NCBI GenBank assembly: GCA_018432935.1
Contig: JAHDSF010000022.1
Span: 124,001-188,000, forward strand
Direction: 5' to 3'
From: Rhodospirillales bacterium
GTDB lineage: Bacteria; Pseudomonadota; Alphaproteobacteria; Rhodospirillales; Shumkoniaceae
Length of the DNA: 64,000 nt
Within the stretch, counting starts at the first letter, position 1, and every line of letters starts with the position of its first letter. The translations under genes and the position numbers were made by a program. This document shows, one piece after another, positions 55,164-63,350 of this stretch. Under the pieces are notes generated by a model that was not told the DNA's origin, did not search any database, and saw only the letters and a program-made list of their open reading frames with translations.

Positions 55164-55709
55164 CTAGCGCTGGACGGTCTCGTTGCGCAGCTGCCGGGCG
55201 CGGGTGAGGATGGCGTCCTCGACCTCCATCGCCGCCTTCTCGGGAATCGCGGCATCGCGCCAATTGCCGCCGCCGTCCCGCACCTGGCGGAACAGCGCGA
55301 CGCGGACACCGTCGGCGCGGAGGGCGCGGCCGAGGATGTAGACGTTCATCTTGAAGCGCTCGTCCGCGACGCCGCTCGGCGAGTGCCAGTCGGTGATGAT
55401 GACGCCGCCGAACGGATCGGCCGACGCGACCGGCATATAGACGACCGTGTCCAGCGAGGCCCGCCACAGATAGCTGTTGACGCCGAGCCCGGCGCCGCCG
55501 CCCTCGCCCTCGGCCTTCCGGTTGCCGAACAGGTTCAGGCCCCCTTCGCCGAAGATCGTCTGCCGTTTGGTCTGGGCATCCTCGAGGCTCGGTGCGTAGA
55601 CGACATCCTTGCCGCCCTGCCGGTAAGGATAATCGGCTTCCCCAGCGCCGCACGCCGCGACGACTGCGCCTGCGACGACGATCATGCCAAGACGCGTCAG
55701 CCTGCTCAT
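55164..55709 (-). CDS. DUF3576 lipoprotein
   Basis: A 181-residue protein with a lipoprotein signal ending VVAACGAG. The mature part is DUF3576: EGGLNLFGNRKAEGEGGG, NSYLWRASLDTVVYMPV and WHSPSGVADERFKMNVYI. The start at 55709 fits the signal; the frame is open further upstream. Function is unknown; its place just before leuS is conserved in alphaproteobacteria, suggesting an envelope role tied to LptE. Confidence 0.88.
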   Translation of the reverse strand: MSRLTRLGMIVVAGAVVAACGAGEADYPYRQGGKDVVYAPSLEDAQTKRQTIFGEGGLNLFGNRKAEGEGGGAGLGVNSYLWRASLDTVVYMPVASADPFGGVIITDWHSPSGVADERFKMNVYILGRALRADGVRVALFRQVRDGGGNWRDAAIPEKAAMEVEDAILTRARQLRNETVQR

Positions 55710-56072
55710 CCCATGACACTCCGAGTACCCAAGATCGTCTGTTGAGTACCGGGCAAACCGGGAAATGTCAATCGAGGCCATGCGCCGGCGGGGCAACGAA
55801 TCCAGGTTAACAACGTCTGGCGAGGTCCCGGACGGATTGCGCTCAGCCCCTCACCCCGACCGTTCCCCCCATTCCATCGGGCGAGGGAGCCCGGAGACGA
55901 ACGAAGACCTCGGCTCCCCGTGCCGGTGTTGCAAGAATGCCACGCTGTCTCGCAAAAGCCACGAAGCCGCGGTTCGCTTCGTTGACACCCGGCCCCTGCC
56001 GTGGCTTTCTTGCTTCGGTCTAGAAGACAATCGGGCGCCGGACGCGCCTGCCATCCATAAAGAGGGATCAAC
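55710..56072 (+). other. Upstream region of the first porin
   Basis: 363 bases with no supported gene. The left part is a CCCCTCACCCCGACC-type stretch and its partial complement (GGGCGAGGGAG), a common degenerate intergenic repeat. A candidate promoter has a perfect -35 TTGACA (55982-55987) but only a weak -10 (TTTCTT, 56006-56011). AAAGAGGGATC lies just before the porin ATG and serves as ribosome site. Confidence 0.5.
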
Positions 56073-57221
56073 ATGAAGAAGTTCCTGCTTGGCACCACGG
56101 CGATCGTTACGGCCGCTGCCGTCACGGCGCCCGCCGTTGCAGCCGAGAAGATCACGCTCAGCCTCGGCGGCTACATGGAGCAGTACGTCGGCTTCGCCGA
56201 CAACGAGAGCGACACGGGCCGCACCGACTATCGCACGTTCGACGTGCAGAGCGACACCGAAGTCTGGTTCCAGGGCAGCACCACCCTCGACAACGGCCTC
56301 AAGTTCGCCGTGAAGATCGAGATGGAAGCTGACGGCGAGGACGCCGGCACCAGCAACATCGACGAGTCCTACCTCGACATCTCGTCGGCCTCCTTCGGCG
56401 CCCTGCGCATCGGCTACGAGGATCCGGTCACGGCCCTCATGCACGTCACCTCGCCGAACTACGGCCCGGGCTATGGCGACGCCGACACGTGGATTGTCCA
56501 GGACGGCGGCATCTCCAAGCAGAACGACTCCTACGTGCTGCTCGGCCAGGGCGACGAGATCAAGATCAGCTACTTCACGCCGCGGTTCTTCGGCCTTCAG
56601 GCCGGCTTGACCTACGTTCCGGAGCTTGAGAACAACCGCGGTTCGGGCAACGGCTCGAACTCCAGCGGCATGCCGAACGCGATCGGCGGCGGCGGCGATG
56701 CGTACTTCGCAGCCCTGAACTACACCGAGACCTTCGGCGGCCTCGGCGTTGCGGCCGACGTCGGCTATGGCCGCAGCAGCGGTCCGGTCACGGCGGGTGG
56801 CGGCGGCACCAACAGCGTCGACATCAAGGGCGCTGACGGCTACCAGGCCGGCCTGCAGCTGTCGTATGCCGGCTTCCAGTTCGGCGGCGCCTACCAGTAC
56901 AGCGACTTCCACCTGGCCCGTCCGTTCATCAACGACACCGCCGCGTCCGAAGGGACCGTCTGGGAAGTCGGCGTCGGCTACAAGGCCGGCCCGTGGGGCG
57001 TGAGCCTGGGCTACATGTCCTCCGAGCAGACTGGCCTGATCAGCAACGCGCAAGAGGACAAGTGGGACACCTATGCCCTGTCCGGCATCTACAACCTCGG
57101 GCCGGGCATCGACGTCCACGGGTCGGTGTACTACGTCGACCAGGAAGACGAAGCCAAGGTCGACTCGACCTACAACGAGGGCGGCTGGGCGGTCGTCGCC
57201 GGCTTCAAGCTCGCGTTCTAA
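56073..57221 (+). CDS. Outer-membrane porin (first of a tandem pair)
   Basis: A 382-residue Gram-negative porin. Signal peptide about 1-23 (ends VAA). The mature barrel starts EKITLSLGGYMEQYVGFAD and ends VVAGFKLAF, with a terminal Phe needed for barrel insertion. Repeated GLRFGY-type strands such as GALRIGYED and AGLTYVPEL mark the general porin family. Codon choice is very uniform, as in highly expressed genes. A strong terminator follows. Confidence 0.93.
   Translation: MKKFLLGTTAIVTAAAVTAPAVAAEKITLSLGGYMEQYVGFADNESDTGRTDYRTFDVQSDTEVWFQGSTTLDNGLKFAVKIEMEADGEDAGTSNIDESYLDISSASFGALRIGYEDPVTALMHVTSPNYGPGYGDADTWIVQDGGISKQNDSYVLLGQGDEIKISYFTPRFFGLQAGLTYVPELENNRGSGNGSNSSGMPNAIGGGGDAYFAALNYTETFGGLGVAADVGYGRSSGPVTAGGGGTNSVDIKGADGYQAGLQLSYAGFQFGGAYQYSDFHLARPFINDTAASEGTVWEVGVGYKAGPWGVSLGYMSSEQTGLISNAQEDKWDTYALSGIYNLGPGIDVHGSVYYVDQEDEAKVDSTYNEGGWAVVAGFKLAF
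56272..56423 (+). repeat. Near-identical block shared by the two porin genes, copy 1
   Basis: 152 bases matched in 57649-57800 with only two differences (both within AAGCTGAC versus AAGCCGAT). The rest of the two genes differs far more. Confidence 0.9.
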
Positions 57222-57246
57222 GAAACATCGTATCGCGTATCGTTCG

Positions 57247-57275
57247 GGGGAGCGGCACTGCCGCTCCCCTTTTTC
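57247..57275 (+). terminator. Intrinsic terminator after porin 1
   Basis: GGGGAGCGGC (57247-57256), loop ACT, GCCGCTCCCC (57260-57269), then TTTTTCT. A perfect 10-bp stem. Confidence 0.95.
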
Positions 57276-57449
57276 TATGTTCGCTTAAGAATGAGGCAGT
57301 GGCCCCTGAATGTGGCCAACCTGCAACATAAGCGCACAAAAAAGCAGCACGCCTTGCGTCGGCCATTTACCGCCGCATGGCCCGGTGCTCTTCTGATCTG
57401 CGACCGGCTCTCCTGCAGCCGCGGACAAGTTGAGAGAGAAACCACCTCC

Positions 57450-58595
57450 ATGAAACGAATTCTGATGGCCTCCACGGCCTCCCTGGTCGTTGCGGCCTTC
57501 TGCGCGCCCAGCCTGGCGGCAGAGAAGATCACCCTCGGCCTCGGCGGTTATATGGAGCAGTACATCGGCTTCGCCGACAACGAGAGCGACCCGGGCCGGA
57601 CCGATTACCGGTCGTTCGACGTGCAGAGCGACACCGAGATCTGGTTCGAGGGCAGCACCACCCTCGACAACGGCCTCAAGTTCGCCGTGAAGATCGAGAT
57701 GGAAGCCGATGGCGAGGACGCCGGCACCAGCAACATCGACGAGTCCTACCTCGACATCTCGTCGGCCTCCTTCGGCGCCCTGCGCATCGGCTACGAGGAT
57801 GCGGCGACCTCGCTGATGCACAACGTCGCCCCCAACTACGGTCCCAGCTTCGACGATGCCGACACCTGGGTGGTCAGCAACATCGTCAACCAGACCGACT
57901 CCTACATTCTTCTCGGTCAGGGCGACGAGGCCAAGATCAGCTATTTCACGCCCCGCTTCTACGGCCTGCAGGCGGGCGTGACCTACGTCCCGGAGCTTGA
58001 GAACGGGCGCGCTTCGGGCAACGGCTCCAACACGACGCCGATGCCGAACGCGATCAACGGCGCCGGCGACGCCTGGTTCGCGGCGTTGAACTACACGGCG
58101 GAGTTCGGGGGCCTCGGGGTGGCGGCCGACTATGGTTACGGCCGCGCCAGCGGTGCGCTCAACGACTATACCGCAGGAACGCTCGACCAGAACATCCGCA
58201 GCGCCGACGGCCATCAGGTCGGGCTGGTGCTGACCTACGGCGGCTTCGAGTTCGGCGGCGGCTGGCAATACAGCAACGAGGTTCACGGCTCGCTGGCGGC
58301 CGGCAACAGCGCCGCCAACGAAGGCACCGTGTGGGAAATCGGCGCCGGCTACAAGCCTGGCCCGTGGGGCGTCAGCATCAGCTACCTGCGGTCGGAGCAG
58401 ACCGCGGCCTTGAGCGTTCCCGGCGACGACGAGGCGAACATCACCGCGCTCTCCGGGGTCTACAACCTCGGGCCCGGCATCGACGTTCATGGCTCGCTGT
58501 ACTACGTCGATTACGACTCCGAGACCCCCAACAACGACGCCAATTTCAACAGCGGCGGCTGGGCGGTGGTCGGCGGCCTCGTGCTGTCGTTCTGA
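57450..58595 (+). CDS. Outer-membrane porin (second of a tandem pair)
   Basis: A 381-residue paralogue of the porin before it. Signal peptide about 1-22, mature start EKITLGLGGYMEQYIGFAD, end VVGGLVLSF. The surface loops differ most (for example around DYTAGTLDQNIRS), so pore selectivity may differ. Its own leader (57276-57449) and terminator mean it can be expressed separately. GAGAGAG is the ribosome site. Confidence 0.93.
   Translation: MKRILMASTASLVVAAFCAPSLAAEKITLGLGGYMEQYIGFADNESDPGRTDYRSFDVQSDTEIWFEGSTTLDNGLKFAVKIEMEADGEDAGTSNIDESYLDISSASFGALRIGYEDAATSLMHNVAPNYGPSFDDADTWVVSNIVNQTDSYILLGQGDEAKISYFTPRFYGLQAGVTYVPELENGRASGNGSNTTPMPNAINGAGDAWFAALNYTAEFGGLGVAADYGYGRASGALNDYTAGTLDQNIRSADGHQVGLVLTYGGFEFGGGWQYSNEVHGSLAAGNSAANEGTVWEIGAGYKPGPWGVSISYLRSEQTAALSVPGDDEANITALSGVYNLGPGIDVHGSLYYVDYDSETPNNDANFNSGGWAVVGGLVLSF
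57649..57800 (+). repeat. Near-identical block shared by the two porin genes, copy 2
   Basis: Partner of 56272-56423. It encodes the second to fifth strands of the barrel. Gene conversion or a recent partial duplication would both explain it. Confidence 0.9.
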
Positions 58596-58611
58596 TCCGA
58601 CCTGCGCTGCG

Positions 58612-58645
58612 AAAGGGGGCGACCGAGGGGGGTCGCCCCCTTTTT
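58612..58645. terminator. Intrinsic terminator after porin 2
   Basis: AAAGGGGGCGACC (58612-58624) pairs with GGTCGCCCCCTTT (58631-58643) around a 6-base loop. Five T follow the GC-rich part of the stem. It lies between convergent genes and may serve both. Confidence 0.93.
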
Positions 58646-58650
58646 GCGTC

Positions 58651-60711
58651 TCAGCGCAATGCCTCCGCGAGGGGCGCGAGGTGGCGCTCGTAACGCCGCC
58701 AGCGCTCGACCGAGGTGCGGTAGACCGGCTGGCGCACCTGCCAATGGCTGGCGCTGCGGACCGAACGCTCCTTCTCGTGGAACCGCAGACAGTCGGGGTG
58801 CCACTCCAACCCCGCAAAGGCGATCAGGCGCCGCGACCAGGTCTCGGCATCCCCGACCAGGTCCTCGTAACGCAGCGTCAATACGCGCCCCGGCAGTACC
58901 GCCGCCCAGTGCCGCATCAACCGCTCGTGAAGCCGGTAGTAATGCCCCAGCGCCGCGAGATCGTAGGCATAGGCATATCCGGGCCGGAACTGCTGGGCAA
59001 AGATCGACAGCCCGTTGTCCATCGGGTCGCGCAGGCAGTGAACGAACCGGGCGCGGGGGAACATCAACGCCATCAGGCCGACGTAACGGAAATTCATGTG
59101 CATCTTGTCGACGACGCGGCCGGCGCCCGGAAAGCTGCGCGTGCGCCGGAGCAGGTAACGCTCCGCGAAGCCCCGAACCGTCCGGGCATCGAGCCGCCCG
59201 ACCCCTTCCGGCACCGCGACGCCATGGCTCTCCGCCAGCTCCCGCACGATGTGATCGACGTCGAACAGCTCGCCCGCGCCCTCGGCCTCGGGGTGGCTGG
59301 CGATGATCTGTTCGGTCAGCGTGGTGCCGGAGCGCGGCAGGCCGACGATGAAGAGCGGAACCTCGCTGGCCGAGCCCCACGACGCGCGCTCGGCCAGGAA
59401 GTCGGCGGTGAAGACGCGCTCCGATCCCCGCACGAAGGCTTCCGCCGCCGCCGGATCGTAGGGCTCGTGCCGGGCCTTGACGGCGTTGGCGGACGACAGG
59501 CATGCAAAGGCCTCGTCATAGCGCTTCGCCCGTTCCAGCACCTTGGCCAGAGCGAACCCAAGGTCGACCCGCGTCTGCTCGGGAATTCGCGGATCGTCCC
59601 GCCAGCCGAGGGCACGCGTCACGTCGGCTTCGGCGATCGGCTGCGCCCGATCCTCGGCCTGCAGGCAGAACACCGCGACCTCCTGGTCGGGAATCCCGGC
59701 CAGCTCGGCAATCACCCGCCGCGCGGCCTCGAACTCTCCCCGGCTCTGCAGGAGATAGATGACGCGGCGGAGCGCGCGGACGTTGCCGGGATGCCGCCGC
59801 GCCACCCCTCGGAAAACTTCGAGGGCCTCGTCCTCGCGGTTCTGGGAGATCAACGCGTCCCCCAAGTCCAGGGGCGATTCCGGGTCGTCGGGGCGCAGGG
59901 CGGCGGCGGCGCGGAAATGCTCCTCGGCCTCTTCGAAGGAGCCAAGGTCCGTCAGTGCCAGGCCCAGGTTGTGGTGCGCCGGAGCCAGGGTCGCATCGAG
60001 CGCCAGGGCGTGCCGGTAGGCGTCTGCCGCCCTGGCATGGCATGCCTGTCCGGTGAGCGCGACGCCAAGGCCAAACCACGCCCGCGCCGAGCCCGGCGCC
60101 AGGGCCACGGCCTTGGCAAAGGCATCCCCCGCATCGCCCGGGCGCCGAAGCTGAAGATAGCTTTCGCCGAGAATGACCGGAAACTCAGGGTTGCTCGGTG
60201 CCAGCGAGACGGCGCGGCGGATGTGCTTGAGACCGGCTTCGACCTCCCCTTGCCGCAGCAGCTCCAGGCCCAGGTTGGCGGCCGCGCCGGCATGCCTGCC
60301 GTCGAGACGCAGGGCGGTTCGCAGGCTGGCGATGCCAGCCTGGGCGTCTCCCCTGCCGGCCAGCGCCGTCCCGAGGTTGTAGTGGGCGGATGCCAGGCCG
60401 GGCTTGACTGCGACGGCATGGCGGAACTGGGCGATGCCGTCATCGGTCCGCCCGAGGGCCATGGCGGCGATCCCCAACGCTTCGTGGAACTCGGCCCGCC
60501 GCGCTCTCGCCAGGGCGCGGGAAAACAGCGACGCTGCAGGGGCCGGCTTTCCGGCCGCCAGGGCGATCAGCCCCAGCAGATGCAGGCCGTCAGGATCGTC
60601 CGGGTCGGCGGCCAGTGCGCTGCGGGCCCCCGTCTCGGCCTCCGCCAGCCGTCCTTCCTGGTAGGCGCGGCGCGCTGCCGCCAGCCGGTCCCTGCCTTGG
60701 TGCTCCGCCAT
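58651..60711 (-). CDS. Tetratricopeptide-repeat sulfotransferase
   Basis: A 686-residue protein. Residues about 10-330 hold roughly nine TPR units (for example SAHYNLGTALAGRGDAQAGI and PAHHNLGLALTDLGSFEEAE). From about 430 follows a sulfotransferase domain: the 5'-phosphosulfate loop is FIVGLPRSGTTLTEQIIASH and the 3'-phosphate region follows around FPRARFVHCLRDPMDN. It should move sulfate from PAPS to a protein or glycan brought in by the TPR part; the acceptor is unknown. The ATG at 60711 is preferred to one at 60768. Confidence 0.9.
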   Translation of the reverse strand: MAEHQGRDRLAAARRAYQEGRLAEAETGARSALAADPDDPDGLHLLGLIALAAGKPAPAASLFSRALARARRAEFHEALGIAAMALGRTDDGIAQFRHAVAVKPGLASAHYNLGTALAGRGDAQAGIASLRTALRLDGRHAGAAANLGLELLRQGEVEAGLKHIRRAVSLAPSNPEFPVILGESYLQLRRPGDAGDAFAKAVALAPGSARAWFGLGVALTGQACHARAADAYRHALALDATLAPAHHNLGLALTDLGSFEEAEEHFRAAAALRPDDPESPLDLGDALISQNREDEALEVFRGVARRHPGNVRALRRVIYLLQSRGEFEAARRVIAELAGIPDQEVAVFCLQAEDRAQPIAEADVTRALGWRDDPRIPEQTRVDLGFALAKVLERAKRYDEAFACLSSANAVKARHEPYDPAAAEAFVRGSERVFTADFLAERASWGSASEVPLFIVGLPRSGTTLTEQIIASHPEAEGAGELFDVDHIVRELAESHGVAVPEGVGRLDARTVRGFAERYLLRRTRSFPGAGRVVDKMHMNFRYVGLMALMFPRARFVHCLRDPMDNGLSIFAQQFRPGYAYAYDLAALGHYYRLHERLMRHWAAVLPGRVLTLRYEDLVGDAETWSRRLIAFAGLEWHPDCLRFHEKERSVRSASHWQVRQPVYRTSVERWRRYERHLAPLAEALR

Positions 60712-60742
60712 GTCCGGTCGCCCCTTGGTTGCCGCCGGCACG

Positions 60743-61366
60743 TTAGCAGGCGGCGTCCCTCGCCTCAACCAAGCCGCCGATGCCGGCTATTCCGCAGGCT
60801 CCCGAACCCCGCAGCCGGCGTGCATTGGCGGCCGTAATCCCGCCCAGCGCATAGACCGGCAGCGGGCTCGCCCGGCACCAGCGGGCAAAGCGCAGCACGC
60901 CGAGGCTTCGCCCTCCCGGATGGCTGGCGGTCGCGAACACGGGGGAGAGCAGGGCGGCATCGGCCCCCGCGAAAGCGGCGCGGCGTAGCGCCGCCGGCGA
61001 ATGGGCGGCGGCGGTGACCAGCCAGCCGGGCCGAGCCCGCCTGGCCCAGGCCCGGCTGCCCGCCATGTACTCGGGCAGATGAACGCCGTCCGCTCCGATG
61101 CGGCGGGCGAGGGCGACGTCGGCTGCGACCAGGAACAGGATGCGGCGGCGGCGGCACGCCCGCAGGTACAGGCGTCCCAGCCGGGCCGGCTCGGCGATCC
61201 CGTAGGGGCGGAAGATCACCGCCGCTCCCGGCGGCAGCCGGGGCAGCAGCGGCCGCGGATCCCGCAGCCGCACCGGATCGGTCAGCAGCAGCAGTGGCGG
61301 CAGGCGGCAGGCGGCCTTGCCGGCCTCGGAATTGAGCCTCCCCGCCACATCTGCTACGGTCGCCAC
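60743..61366 (-). CDS. ThiE/TenI-like protein
   Basis: A 207-residue TIM barrel like thiamine-phosphate synthase. It shows LLTDPVRLRDPRPLL, the IGADGVHLPEY loop and SPVFATASHPGGRSLG, and YALGGITAANARRL near the end. Several catalytic residues of true ThiE (the RxK loop) are not clear, so it may be a TenI-type or degenerate relative. It is divergent from yggS with 28 bases between starts. Confidence 0.75.
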   Translation of the reverse strand: MATVADVAGRLNSEAGKAACRLPPLLLLTDPVRLRDPRPLLPRLPPGAAVIFRPYGIAEPARLGRLYLRACRRRRILFLVAADVALARRIGADGVHLPEYMAGSRAWARRARPGWLVTAAAHSPAALRRAAFAGADAALLSPVFATASHPGGRSLGVLRFARWCRASPLPVYALGGITAANARRLRGSGACGIAGIGGLVEARDAAC

Positions 61367-61394
61367 CTTGTTTCCTTCCGCCCGGGTTCACGCC

Positions 61395-62078
61395 ATGCCA
61401 GAGGCCTCGCCGATCCGCGACAACCTCGCCCGCGTCAGGGCGCTGATCGATGCCGCAGCCGCAGCCGGGGGGCGGCCGAAGGGATCGGTCGCGCTGGTTG
61501 CGGTCAGCAAGACCATGCCCGCCGCCATCATACGGGCGGCGCTCGCCTCCGGCCACCGCCTGTTCGGTGAGAACCGGGTCCAGGAAGCCGAGGACAAGTG
61601 GCCGGAACTGAAGGCCGACGTTCCCGAGGCGGCCCTCCACATCATCGGTCCGATCCAGAGCAACAAGGCCCGGCGTGCGGTGCAGATTGCCGAGGCCATC
61701 CAGTCCGTCGACCGGCCGAAGATCGCCCGCGCGATCGCCCTTGCGATGGACGAGACCGGGCGACGGCCGGATTGCTTCATCCAGGTGAACACCGGCGAGG
61801 AGCCGCAGAAGGCGGGAATCCTGCCCCTGGAGGCGGACGCCTTCATCCGCGCCTGCCGCGAGGAGTACGGGCTGCCGGTCCGCGGGCTGATGTGCATCCC
61901 GCCGTTCGACGAGGACGCGGCACCGCACTTCGCCTTCCTGCGTGAGATCGCCCGTCGCAACGGCCTCGCCGATCTCAGCATGGGGATGAGCGGCGATTTC
62001 GAGCAGGCGATCCGTTTCGGCGCCACGTTCGTACGCGTCGGCACGGCGATCTTCGGCAGCCGGCCTAGCCAGCCCTGA
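61395..62078 (+). CDS. yggS: YggS-family PLP homeostasis protein
   Basis: A 227-residue PLP-binding barrel. Lys in VAVSKTMPAA carries the cofactor. Other blocks are FGENRVQEAEDKWPEL, HIIGPIQSNKARRAV and LSMGMSGDFEQAIRFG. It balances PLP and keto acid pools. The ATG at 61395 fits the family. It overlaps the convergent L,D-transpeptidase gene by 14 bases. Confidence 0.95.
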   Translation: MPEASPIRDNLARVRALIDAAAAAGGRPKGSVALVAVSKTMPAAIIRAALASGHRLFGENRVQEAEDKWPELKADVPEAALHIIGPIQSNKARRAVQIAEAIQSVDRPKIARAIALAMDETGRRPDCFIQVNTGEEPQKAGILPLEADAFIRACREEYGLPVRGLMCIPPFDEDAAPHFAFLREIARRNGLADLSMGMSGDFEQAIRFGATFVRVGTAIFGSRPSQP

Positions 62079-62574
62079 TCCGCAGCCTGGTTTCCGGGCC
62101 GCAGCACCCGACCACTGCCACGAGATCGGCCAGCGCCAACGCCACGCAGCCCTCGGTGGCGGCAAAGCCGTCGCGCGCCACGTGCAGGAAGATCGCGCTG
62201 CCGCGGCCCGCCACCACGGGGTCGTCGTTGTAGCCGACGACGACGACAAGGTCGTAAAGCGGATCGTCGCGCCACAGCCGCTCGTGCCGCCACGGGAAGG
62301 GCAGGCGGACCAGGCGATTGTAGCGCGGACTGGCGGGATCGTCGCACCATCCGTCGTCGCGGCGCAGCGGACGTGTCGGCAGCCGGCACGAGGGTTCGCC
62401 CGACAGACGGTCGGCACGATACAGCACGCGGCGCAACGGAAACTCGCCGGCCGGGGTGACGCCGTCCCCCTCACCCGCCTTGATCCCGATTCCGGCCCGG
62501 CCGACCGCGCAGCGGTACATGCGGCCCGCGGCGGCGAGGTGCCCGGGAGGGCGAACGACGATCGCGGCGGTCAT
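62065..62574 (-). CDS. L,D-transpeptidase (YkuD domain)
   Basis: A 169-residue protein. The YkuD core has GIKAGEGDGVTPAGEFPLRR at the start and the catalytic part IFLHVARDGFAATEGCVAL, with Cys as nucleophile. The usual SHGCxR signature is TEGCVA here, as in a sub-branch of the family. No signal peptide is seen. It probably makes or cuts 3-3 cross-links or anchors lipoproteins; the sub-branch is not well studied. Confidence 0.82.
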   Translation of the reverse strand: MTAAIVVRPPGHLAAAGRMYRCAVGRAGIGIKAGEGDGVTPAGEFPLRRVLYRADRLSGEPSCRLPTRPLRRDDGWCDDPASPRYNRLVRLPFPWRHERLWRDDPLYDLVVVVGYNDDPVVAGRGSAIFLHVARDGFAATEGCVALALADLVAVVGCCGPETRLRIRAG

Positions 62575-62579
62575 CGCGG

Positions 62580-63227
62580 CTAGATCGTGCGCTGGACCGT
62601 AGCCGGTCCGGCGCGCCCTGCCGCAAGCGATTCTTCGTACTTGCGCAGCGCCGACAGCATGGTCTCGGTGAACCAGCCGCCTGCCGCCGCCGTGGCGCCG
62701 GTCGGCGTTGCGGCAACGGCCGGGACCTCCGCCGCGGTGGCGCCCAGCGCCGCCACCGCCGGCGTCCATGGGGGGGCGGCCGGCAGCTCATCGAGGTCTC
62801 GGCTTTCGACCGGCAGCGGGGCAAGCCCGGTGTGCAGTTCCGCGACGTTGTCCGCCGGATCGCCTTCGGGGACATGGAAGGATTCGGCATCGGCGACGAA
62901 AATCGGGTTGTCCGGCGAGCCCAGCAGGGCCGCCGCGACGTGCTCGCCGACGTCCTTGCCCGACTCCGCCTCGACGATGGCGTTGACGACCGCCGCCGCT
63001 GCGCCGAGAGGGCCGCCGAACAGGGTCCCCCCCAGCACCCGGGGACCGGGCTCGAGCACGTCCCCGGTCACACGCCGGTACAGTGTGGAGACGATCGGCA
63101 GGTGCTGCAGCGGATTGATGACGTCGATCAAGTCCGCGAAGGTGAACCCGTCAGCGCCGAACGGCTGGAACTCCCGGCTTGCCGCCGGGACCGTGATGAG
63201 GGTCGTGGAGCTTTCGACCGTGGGCAT
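62580..63227 (-). CDS. Conserved protein of unknown function
   Basis: A 215-residue protein. A central region (FTFADLIDVINPLQHLPIVS and LGGTLFGGPLGAAAAVVNAI) looks like a family found near LdT and ribA in alphaproteobacteria; the first half is hydrophobic in patches, the second is Ala/Pro-rich and probably disordered. No known motif. It ends 6 bases before the L,D-transpeptidase start on the same strand, so the two may be co-transcribed. Confidence 0.72.
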   Translation of the reverse strand: MPTVESSTTLITVPAASREFQPFGADGFTFADLIDVINPLQHLPIVSTLYRRVTGDVLEPGPRVLGGTLFGGPLGAAAAVVNAIVEAESGKDVGEHVAAALLGSPDNPIFVADAESFHVPEGDPADNVAELHTGLAPLPVESRDLDELPAAPPWTPAVAALGATAAEVPAVAATPTGATAAAGGWFTETMLSALRKYEESLAAGRAGPATVQRTI

Positions 63228-63350
63228 CGCGGGTGCGCTCGTGTCGCGGGTTGACCATCCTTTTCAAGCAAACACGGTGCCAAGTCCGCACCCGAATAGA
63301 ATCAAGGGCTTGCGAGCTGGCTGCCGGGAACGGGGGCAGAATCTGCCGGC

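Noticed and set aside
55765-56076. A 103-residue frame in the leader of the first porin
   Set aside because: No ribosome site, no similarity, and the region carries a degenerate intergenic repeat and a promoter-like -35.
58489-60837. A 782-residue plus-strand open frame opposite the TPR-sulfotransferase
   Set aside because: Antisense to a gene with clear TPR and PAPS motifs; composition is that of a shadow frame.
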